A stretch of 43,773 nt of DNA from an uncultured Lachnospiraceae bacterium (GTDB lineage: Bacteria > Bacillota > Clostridia > Lachnospirales > Lachnospiraceae), in the NCBI GenBank assembly GCA_947630085.1, contig CANRGP010000009.1, positions 1 through 43,773 of the forward strand, in the 5' to 3' direction. The stretch's first letter is position 1. Every line of letters begins with the position of its first letter. Made by a program: the position numbers and the translations under genes. The notes beneath the pieces are model-generated. The model saw only the letters and a program-made list of their open reading frames with translations, ran no database searches and was not told where the DNA came from. Positions 37,246 through 43,773 of the stretch are shown one piece after another.

Positions 37246-37815
37246 TCACAGATAAAAAATGATCCCTATACTTCCTGAGAGCAGCAGCAATAGAATAGGG
37301 GAAACGGTTTTCCTGCGGAATTTATAATATACCGCCATTGATCCGGTGAGAATTGAAAAAATGGTGATGGCTTTCCAATCAAAAGAAACGGGGCTGCAAA
37401 TGGTTTTAACATCAGCAATGGTGCTCAAAAGTAAAATGAGTGCCGTTCCCAGGACCAGTCCCGTTATCACCGGGCGTATTCCGTTTAATGCGGCTTGCAC
37501 AGCGGCATATCTCATGACCTTTGCTAAAAGTGATGCAATCAAAATGATTACGATGAAAGACGGCAGAACCACTCCAAAGGTGGCAGCAAGAGCGCCGAAA
37601 AATCCCCCTTGCGCGGAACCGATAAAGGTTGCCATATTGACGGCGATAGGCCCGGGTGTGCTTTCGGATACAGCAATAAAATGAAGGAGCTGCTCTTCCG
37701 TCAGCCAGCCATACGCCAGCACCTCTTCTCGTATCAGCGAAATCATTCCGTATCCGCCGCCGAATGACACAGCACCAATTTTCAAAAAAGTTAACAGAAG
37801 TTTCAGATATATCAT
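37246..37815 (-). CDS. chrA: Chromate transporter, short-chain CHR subunit
   Basis: FLKIGAVSFGGGYGMISLIREEV...SESTPGPIAVNMATFIG. Confidence 0.9.
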   Translation of the reverse strand: MIYLKLLLTFLKIGAVSFGGGYGMISLIREEVLAYGWLTEEQLLHFIAVSESTPGPIAVNMATFIGSAQGGFFGALAATFGVVLPSFIVIILIASLLAKVMRYAAVQAALNGIRPVITGLVLGTALILLLSTIADVKTICSPVSFDWKAITIFSILTGSMAVYYKFRRKTVSPILLLLLSGSIGIIFYL

Positions 37816-38399
37816 TTTTTATTTCCCTTCTCATGCGTCATGCGTTTACACAGCCATTTTACAAAATATACAGTCAGACCCAAAACCGCACTGGTTATGA
37901 TGTAGAAAATGGATGAAAAGTTCACGGCATACAACGAGCATACAACCAGGCAGATCATAGTTATGCTCATGCATATAATGTTATAAACTGTTTTTGGCAT
38001 TTGGAATAACATTTTGAATCCCGCCGACAGAATCAGAACGACCACACCGACTTGTATTCCCTTGAAGGCTGCCGTTACCCATCGTATCTGCTGGAATGCG
38101 TCAAAAAACAGAGAAATCAGATATATGATTACAAAGGATGGGATACAAACTCCCGCTGTTGCAACGGCAGAGCCGAGGACTCCGCTCTGCGTATAACCAA
38201 TAAATGTAGCAAAGTTGATGGCGATCGGTCCGGGAGTGGATTCGGCAATAGCGACCATATCCGCAAATTCATTGCTTTGAATCCAATGACGTTTGGAAAC
38301 AAATTCATTTTCCAGTAAAGCAATCATGGCATATCCGCCGCCAAAAGTAAATAAACCGATTTTTATCATGATAAAGAACAATCTAAGTATTTTTTTCAT
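37812..38399 (-). CDS. chrA: Chromate transporter, short-chain CHR subunit (partner)
   Basis: FFIMIKIGLFTFGGGYAMIALLENEFV...AESTPGPIAINFATFIGY; ATGA overlap with the next ORF. Confidence 0.9.
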   Translation of the reverse strand: MKKILRLFFIMIKIGLFTFGGGYAMIALLENEFVSKRHWIQSNEFADMVAIAESTPGPIAINFATFIGYTQSGVLGSAVATAGVCIPSFVIIYLISLFFDAFQQIRWVTAAFKGIQVGVVVLILSAGFKMLFQMPKTVYNIICMSITMICLVVCSLYAVNFSSIFYIITSAVLGLTVYFVKWLCKRMTHEKGNKK

Positions 38400-38791
38400 T
38401 CATTTTACCGTCCATACATCTTATATAAAAATATACAAAAATGCCTGTGGCAATCATAAGAATCGACCAGAACTGTGAAGGGGAAATATTTCCAAACAGC
38501 TGTCCTCTGTCATCGCCTCGCAGAAATTCTATCAGGAATCGGAATACGCCGTAGCAAATCAAGTACAGGCTCATATTATATCGGTAATGCTTCTTTAAGA
38601 GTAAAACAGAACAGAGCACAAACAGCACAAACAGAAAAAACGCTTCATACAGCTGCGTTGGATAAACAGGATGTGCCAAATTTGGAAATTTCACGCCTAA
38701 AAAAAGAAAGAACGCCAAAAGCGGATATAATTCCGATTCCGATCATAAGACCATACAAGTGAATAAAACCTAAAATTGCGTTTGGATACAT
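38383..38791 (-). pseudogene. lgt: Remnant of prolipoprotein diacylglyceryl transferase: N- and C-terminal pieces in different frames with the middle missing
   Basis: Frame 1 MYPNAILGFIHLYGLMIGIGIISAFGVLSFFRR..; other frame ...NLAHPVYPTQLYEAFFLFVLFVL...YGVFRFLIEFLRGDDRG. Confidence 0.65.
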
Positions 38792-38832
38792 ACGCCACCT
38801 CATTTCCTGTTGATTCATTAAGAGTATACCAC

Positions 38833-38861
38833 TTGACGAAAGATAATAGAAATAATATAAT
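38833..38861 (+). promoter_or_regulatory. LysR gene promoter, overlapping the divergent lgt'-chr promoter region
   Basis: TTGACG-17-TATAAT on +; TATACT on - at 38823-38828. Confidence 0.55.
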
Positions 38862-38895
38862 CTTATTGATTTTATAAGTGAAAGGTTATATGTGT

Positions 38896-39771
38896 ATGAC
38901 GATACGGCATCTGAAAACTTTTATAACGGTATGTGAATGTGGTGGAATCACAAAAGCCGCAGACGCGCTTTATGTTGCCCAGCCAGCGGTTAGTCAAGCC
39001 ATAGCGGAAATCGAAAAATACTATAACGTGGATTTGTTTAATCGAATCGGAAATCGACTTTACCTAACTGATTGCGGAAAACGTCTCCTTGTGAAGGCGA
39101 AAGAAACGGTTGCTTCTTTTGACGATTTTGAACATCTCGCCCGGGAAAGTGAACTTAATACAGATTTACACATCGGTGCGTCCCTTACTATCGGAAAATT
39201 ATTCATCCCGCAAATGGTTGCGAAAATCAGACGGGAACTGCCCCAGATTCGGCTATCTGTCATAATTCAGCAGACATCAATCGTTGAAGGATTGCTCATG
39301 AATGGAGGTCTCGATTTTGCGTTTGTGGAAGGCAATATTCATTCCAATCATCTTGTAAAGCAGGCGGTATTCCAAGACTGGTTAACGGCAGTTTCTTCCT
39401 GCGAATCTGTAATTCCAGATCAAATTACCTTACAGGAGCTGATAAACTATCCTTTGCTTCTGCGGGAACCAGGCAGTGCGTCAAGAGATTTATTAGACGC
39501 AGTTCTTTCGACCAAGAGTCTTGCTGCAACGCCAACTGTAGAGTCCGCAAGCAACCAAGCATTGATTTCCTGTGCTGCGGCTGGGAATGGAATCGCTGTT
39601 TTACCTCAAAAACTGATTGACGAATGGATTCGACAAAAAAAACTAAAAATGATCACGATTACCGATTGTAATTTTGCCCGTAATTACTTTCTCGCTTATC
39701 ACAAAAATAAACGGTTTTATTCTTTGCAGGAGAAGGCGTTGTCGCTTTGCAGAGAACAGTTTCTTCGTTAA
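38896..39771 (+). CDS. LysR family transcriptional regulator
   Basis: MTIRHLKTFITVCECGGITKAADALYVAQPAVSQAIAEIEKYYNVDLFNR. Confidence 0.92.
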   Translation: MTIRHLKTFITVCECGGITKAADALYVAQPAVSQAIAEIEKYYNVDLFNRIGNRLYLTDCGKRLLVKAKETVASFDDFEHLARESELNTDLHIGASLTIGKLFIPQMVAKIRRELPQIRLSVIIQQTSIVEGLLMNGGLDFAFVEGNIHSNHLVKQAVFQDWLTAVSSCESVIPDQITLQELINYPLLLREPGSASRDLLDAVLSTKSLAATPTVESASNQALISCAAAGNGIAVLPQKLIDEWIRQKKLKMITITDCNFARNYFLAYHKNKRFYSLQEKALSLCREQFLR

Positions 39772-39812
39772 GAAGAAAAATGCTGCATTGACGCTTTTCT
39801 TGATGCCCAGGG

Positions 39813-40691
39813 TCAGGGCGTTTCTCCAAGGTATTCTTCCAGACAGATGCCGCGGCGGTGGATTTCCTCCGCCGCATCTGTGCCTACATAGCGGTAGTGC
39901 CAGGGCTCGTTGCTGATGCCGGTGATCTTTGTTTTGTCGGAGGGATAGCGGTGGATGAAGCCGTATTCGTGGGCGTGTTCATCCAGCCACTCGTAGACCT
40001 GGTATCCGGCGGAATGGATGCCGTCGGCATTGATATCCACAGCGGAACCCAGCTGATGTTCGCTCGTTCCGGGGATGGCGACCCAGGTCTCGGCCTCTTT
40101 TTGGGCTTCCGGGGCGGAGAGACCTTCCGCCTCGAGGGAGGCGATCTTTTCGTCCATCAGGCTTTGCTGTTTTTCGGCGGTGCGGAAGCCTGAGGCGACG
40201 ACGGGATAAATGCCGTCAGCCCGCATGGCGTCGAACATGGCCTGAAGTGACGGATAGATGCGGGAGTCCACGAGCTGGCCGTTGCTCAGCTCCGTCAGCT
40301 CCAGCTGCTCCTGATAACCGTCCGGAAGCGGGTGGGTGCGGTTGACCAGGAGAAGATACCAGGGATCGGACGAATCCGCAAAAGAAGCTCCTCCGGCAGC
40401 GCCGCTGTCCTCAGACAGGAGTTCTTGGTCATCGCTTTCCAGCAGTTCGCCCGGACTCTTTAAAGAACCGGCGGCCCAGGCCGTGGATTCCGGCAGATCA
40501 TCCTGCAGATACGGCGCGGAATCCGACGCCGCGTCATGCGGAAAACTCCGGTTCAAAACGGCCGGAAGACACAGCAGGGCTATGATGAGTGCCGCGCATA
40601 TGCCGGGAAACAGGAGCCGAAGGTTCCTGTTGTGCCCGGCGCGGCGGCTTTTTCGGGATGCTTTTCGCCTTTCAGGTATTTGTGCATTCAT
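39813..40691 (-). CDS. D-alanyl-D-alanine carboxypeptidase, M15/VanY family
   Basis: SGFRTAEKQQSLMDEKI...PGTSEHQLGSAVDI...EPWHYRYVG; N-terminal membrane anchor. Confidence 0.9.
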   Translation of the reverse strand: MNAQIPERRKASRKSRRAGHNRNLRLLFPGICAALIIALLCLPAVLNRSFPHDAASDSAPYLQDDLPESTAWAAGSLKSPGELLESDDQELLSEDSGAAGGASFADSSDPWYLLLVNRTHPLPDGYQEQLELTELSNGQLVDSRIYPSLQAMFDAMRADGIYPVVASGFRTAEKQQSLMDEKIASLEAEGLSAPEAQKEAETWVAIPGTSEHQLGSAVDINADGIHSAGYQVYEWLDEHAHEYGFIHRYPSDKTKITGISNEPWHYRYVGTDAAEEIHRRGICLEEYLGETP

Positions 40692-40738
40692 AATATAAAC
40701 CTCCCTGGACAGATGATTGGAAGCCGGGCCGTGATCTG

Positions 40739-41857
40739 CTAACCCGGCAGCGTAATGGTGAACTCCACGGTCTCATCCCGGCTGTCGGCGGTGATCGTGC
40801 CGCCGTGCAGAGTGACGATCTCTCTGGCGATGGCAAGACCCAGCCCGGCGCCGCCGGTGTCGGAGGCCCTTGCCTCGTCCATGCGATAGAATCTTTCAAA
40901 GACGGCGGTCAGCTTTTCGCGGGGGATGGTGCGTCCGCGGTTCATAAATGTGATCACGGTTGAAGCGCCTTTTTTTGCGGCGGTTATGCGGATCTCGGTA
41001 TCGGGGTAGCTGTAGGCTGCCGCATTTTTCAGCACATTCTGGAAGACCCTGGCCAGCCGGTCCGGATCGCCGCAGACGGTCAGATCCTCTTCGGCGGTCA
41101 GAACGGCGGTGTTCCCATGCTCCTGCAGCAAGGGGGAGAGCTCATCGGTCAGCTGCACCAGCATATAGTAGAGATCGAATGGCTCCTTAGTCAGGGTGAT
41201 CTGCTGGAGATTGTAGCGGGTGATCTCAAAGAACTCATCTATCATTTTTTCCAGACGGCAGGCTTTATCCAGAGCGATGTCCACATAGCGGATCCGCTGT
41301 TCCTGCGGCATATCCGGGGCTTCCGAAAGGAGATCCAGATAGCCGATGACCGACGTGAGCGGGGTTCGGATATCATGGGCCAGGTACATGACCAGGTCGT
41401 TTTTGCGCTGTTCGGCCAGCTGCGCTCCGGCGGCCCGCTTCTGGAGCTCGGATTTTACCTCGTTCAGCTTTCGCTCCGTGGCATCCATCTCCGGAGGGAG
41501 ACTGATTGGCCCTTCATCGGACAGCAGATCGTTGATCCCCCGGTTGATGGCGTCGAAATAGGAGGTGGACCAATCTATGATCACCCACAAAAGCAGAAAG
41601 AAGAGAAGCAGAATGGCGGCGATCCAGAAGAAAGCCAGATTGCCCCGGAAAATGATCCTGTAGAACCGGTGCGCGTCCTCGTCGCTCATATGGAAGAGGA
41701 AGCGGGAAACAGAAACTACAAAATTGCCGCCGCGTCTGCGCCAGAATATCAGATAAAACAGATAGATCAGGATGGGCGCGGCGATGCCGATGGCTACCAG
41801 GCGGATATAAAGCTTTTTCTTGAAACCGGAATAGTCGGATTTACGGTTGTCTTTCAA
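40739..41857 (-). CDS. VanS-like sensor histidine kinase
   Basis: LVMYLAHDIRTPLTSVIGYLDLL; two TM segments; GGAGLGLAIAREIVTLHGG. Confidence 0.9.
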   Translation of the reverse strand: MKDNRKSDYSGFKKKLYIRLVAIGIAAPILIYLFYLIFWRRRGGNFVVSVSRFLFHMSDEDAHRFYRIIFRGNLAFFWIAAILLLFFLLLWVIIDWSTSYFDAINRGINDLLSDEGPISLPPEMDATERKLNEVKSELQKRAAGAQLAEQRKNDLVMYLAHDIRTPLTSVIGYLDLLSEAPDMPQEQRIRYVDIALDKACRLEKMIDEFFEITRYNLQQITLTKEPFDLYYMLVQLTDELSPLLQEHGNTAVLTAEEDLTVCGDPDRLARVFQNVLKNAAAYSYPDTEIRITAAKKGASTVITFMNRGRTIPREKLTAVFERFYRMDEARASDTGGAGLGLAIAREIVTLHGGTITADSRDETVEFTITLPG

Positions 41858-42551
41858 TTTTATACCCCACTCCCCAGACGGTTTTGATATAGGCGGGTTT
41901 TTCCGCGGTATCGCCCAGCTTCTCCCGCAGATGGCGGATGTGGACGGTGATGGTGTTGTTGCTTTTGCTGTAGTATTCGTCCTGCCAGATTTGATGGAAG
42001 AGCTCCTCGGCGCTGACTACGCTGCCGCGGTTTTCCAGAAGGATCTTCAGAATGGCGAACTCCGTAGGGGTCAGCGTCAGGGACCGCTCGTTCAGCAGAC
42101 ATTCATGTGTTTTTATATTCAGCACCAGGCCCGAAAGGGAGAGCACGTCGGACTCGGCCTCCGCAGCAGGGCCGGACGGGTTATAGCGTTTGTACCGCCG
42201 CAGCTGCGCCTTTACGCGGGCAATGAGCTCCAGGGGGCGGAACGGCTTGGTAATGTAGTCGTCGGCTCCGAGCGTCAGGCCGGTGATCTTGTCCGTCTCC
42301 TCGTCCTTGGCGGTCAGCATGATGATCGGGTAGGTATGTTCCTGCCGGATTCGGCGGCAAAGGGAAAATCCGCTCATGTCGGGCAGCATGATATCCAGGA
42401 TGGCCAGATCCAGATCCTCCCGCCGGATGCAGTCCAGCGCGTCATGGGCGGTATAAAATTTGAATACAGTGAAGCCCTCGCTCTGCAGATAAACTTCCAC
42501 CAGATCTGCGATCTCTGGTTCGTCGTCGACAATAAGGATCCTGTCCTGCAC
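41841..42551 (-). CDS. VanR-like OmpR-family response regulator
   Basis: ILIVDDEPEIADLVEVYL...LAILDIMLPDMSGFSLCRRIR...GADDYITKPFRPLEL; GTG start 42551 after AAAGGAGG. Confidence 0.9.
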   Translation of the reverse strand: MQDRILIVDDEPEIADLVEVYLQSEGFTVFKFYTAHDALDCIRREDLDLAILDIMLPDMSGFSLCRRIRQEHTYPIIMLTAKDEETDKITGLTLGADDYITKPFRPLELIARVKAQLRRYKRYNPSGPAAEAESDVLSLSGLVLNIKTHECLLNERSLTLTPTEFAILKILLENRGSVVSAEELFHQIWQDEYYSKSNNTITVHIRHLREKLGDTAEKPAYIKTVWGVGYKIERQP

Positions 42552-42746
42552 GGGAATCCGCCTCCTTTGCGGTGTCTGCGGGCAGACTCCGGGGAAGTCC
42601 GCCCTTTTGGAGACAGTATACCAGATTATAGGAGCAGAGTTATTAGGATTCCCATGAGAAAATATTAAAATTTTCCTAATAATGCCGGCTGACGGGGCAG
42701 TTTTCATGACGCTGAAGGCGCGGCCGATTCGGCTTTCCGGGAATAC

Positions 42747-42779
42747 AAACGGGAGCCCGCAGACGCAGGCCCCCGTTTT
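42747..42779. terminator. Terminator downstream of flavin reductase gene
   Basis: AAACGGGAGCC...GGCCCCCGTTTT. Confidence 0.7.
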
Positions 42780-42806
42780 GCGGCGGTATTTTATGGTGAT
42801 TTTCAA

Positions 42807-43382
42807 TCATGCCTTCTTCATCAGCCCGGCGCCGCTGTGCCACGCCTGACCGATCTTTTCCCCTACGGCATAGTAACCGTTTTGAATCTGATCGAACAGG
42901 AAGGCATTCAGCTTCCCCGCGTCGATCCTGCCCTGATCGTCCAGAACGCTTTCGTCTGCCAGCACGTTCATGATCTTTCCCAGCACCCGCAGACCGTAGG
43001 GTTCATCCTCCATTTTTTCTACGGTACATTCCAGCGTGACGGGGTATTCTTCAATGACCGGCGCGTCCACAAGGCTGCTCTTGACCGCGTGAAGTCCGGT
43101 CCGGCTGAATTTATCCGCCGTTTTGTTCGCTGTGGCGATGCCGAAGAAATCCGACGCCTCCAGCGTATCCGTTCCCGGAATGGCAAGGGTGAACGCTCCG
43201 CGGGCCCTGAGATTGGAGACGGTCTTATGGTCCGCCTCGAGGTTCAGCGCCACCATATCTTCGGCGCAGATGCCGCCCCAGGCCATCATCATCACATCTA
43301 CGGTGTCATCCTCATTGTATGTGCCGATCATGTATGTCGGCATGGGGAACAGGTACGGTTTTACTCCAAAAGCTTTTTTCAT
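42807..43382 (-). CDS. Flavin reductase / flavoredoxin family protein
   Basis: MKKAFGVKPYLFPMPTYMIGTYNEDDTVDVMMMAWGGICAEDMVALNL. Confidence 0.88.
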   Translation of the reverse strand: MKKAFGVKPYLFPMPTYMIGTYNEDDTVDVMMMAWGGICAEDMVALNLEADHKTVSNLRARGAFTLAIPGTDTLEASDFFGIATANKTADKFSRTGLHAVKSSLVDAPVIEEYPVTLECTVEKMEDEPYGLRVLGKIMNVLADESVLDDQGRIDAGKLNAFLFDQIQNGYYAVGEKIGQAWHSGAGLMKKA

Positions 43383-43773
43383 GATCCTTCACTCCTTATA
43401 AATAGAAATAGTTGTATGGACTTTCTTATGCCGGAACACCGTAATTATACCAGGAAAATCACTTATAGGCAAGTGTGTATCGCCGGCAGCAGCCGGGGAC
43501 ATCATCTTAAAGCTGAAGCTTCTCAAAAAGTAACAGTACCATCTGCAGGAGCCGCCGAAACAGACAGCAAAACCGTGAATGCAGAGGGATGGATTCTCCG
43601 AATACAAAAATTTCGAGCAGGAATTGATCCCTGGTTCCGGTGCGCAGATTTCCTGCTGAACGCATTATACCATCTCGACTGGCGTCTCGATGGGGATACT
43701 CGTCAAAAGCCGATCGGCGCAGGCGCCATCGGCACTTTCCTTGTTATTATACCATATCCACTAGGCTCGTAAG

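Noticed and set aside
39813-42551. Complete vancomycin resistance operon
   Set aside because: No ligase, dehydrogenase or VanX/VanT-like gene in the window
43389-43607. 72-aa minus-strand ORF upstream of flavin reductase
   Set aside because: No RBS support, no recognisable homology, overlaps apparent promoter sequence

Overview
This window looks like core chromosome from a spore-forming Firmicute, probably Lachnospiraceae/Clostridia (inferred from gene content and style, not from a search). Housekeeping content: carAB, arcC-like carbamate kinase, mgtE, ispF, cysS-mrnC-rlmB, ldh, a MalY/PatB-type lyase, metY, a SleC-like cortex-lytic protein, and three tRNAs (Val, Met, Thr). Regulatory genes: two hybrid histidine kinases, an HD-GYP-like protein, and a vanR/vanS/vanY-like cluster with no ligase genes. 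An AT-richer insert-like stretch (~37.13-39.78 kb) carries a pair of half-size chromate transporters, a disrupted lgt remnant and a LysR regulator. Best candidates for undescribed biology: (1) a DUF5717 / DUF5716 (divergent actin/Hsp70-like) / TPR operon next to cell-wall genes, with an in-frame 21-bp tandem repeat inside the ATPase-like protein; (2) an unannotated small RNA unit with a consensus promoter and terminator at ~24.03-24.16 kb, lying opposite a 21-aa hydrophobic ORF and laid out like a 3'-overlapping type I toxin-antitoxin locus; (3) a metY leader with two near-identical 15-bp operator-like sites and a 28-codon Cys-Cys leader ORF; (4) an inverted repeat at the vanR-like promoter. 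All product names come from reading the translated ORFs by eye; no database search was run.
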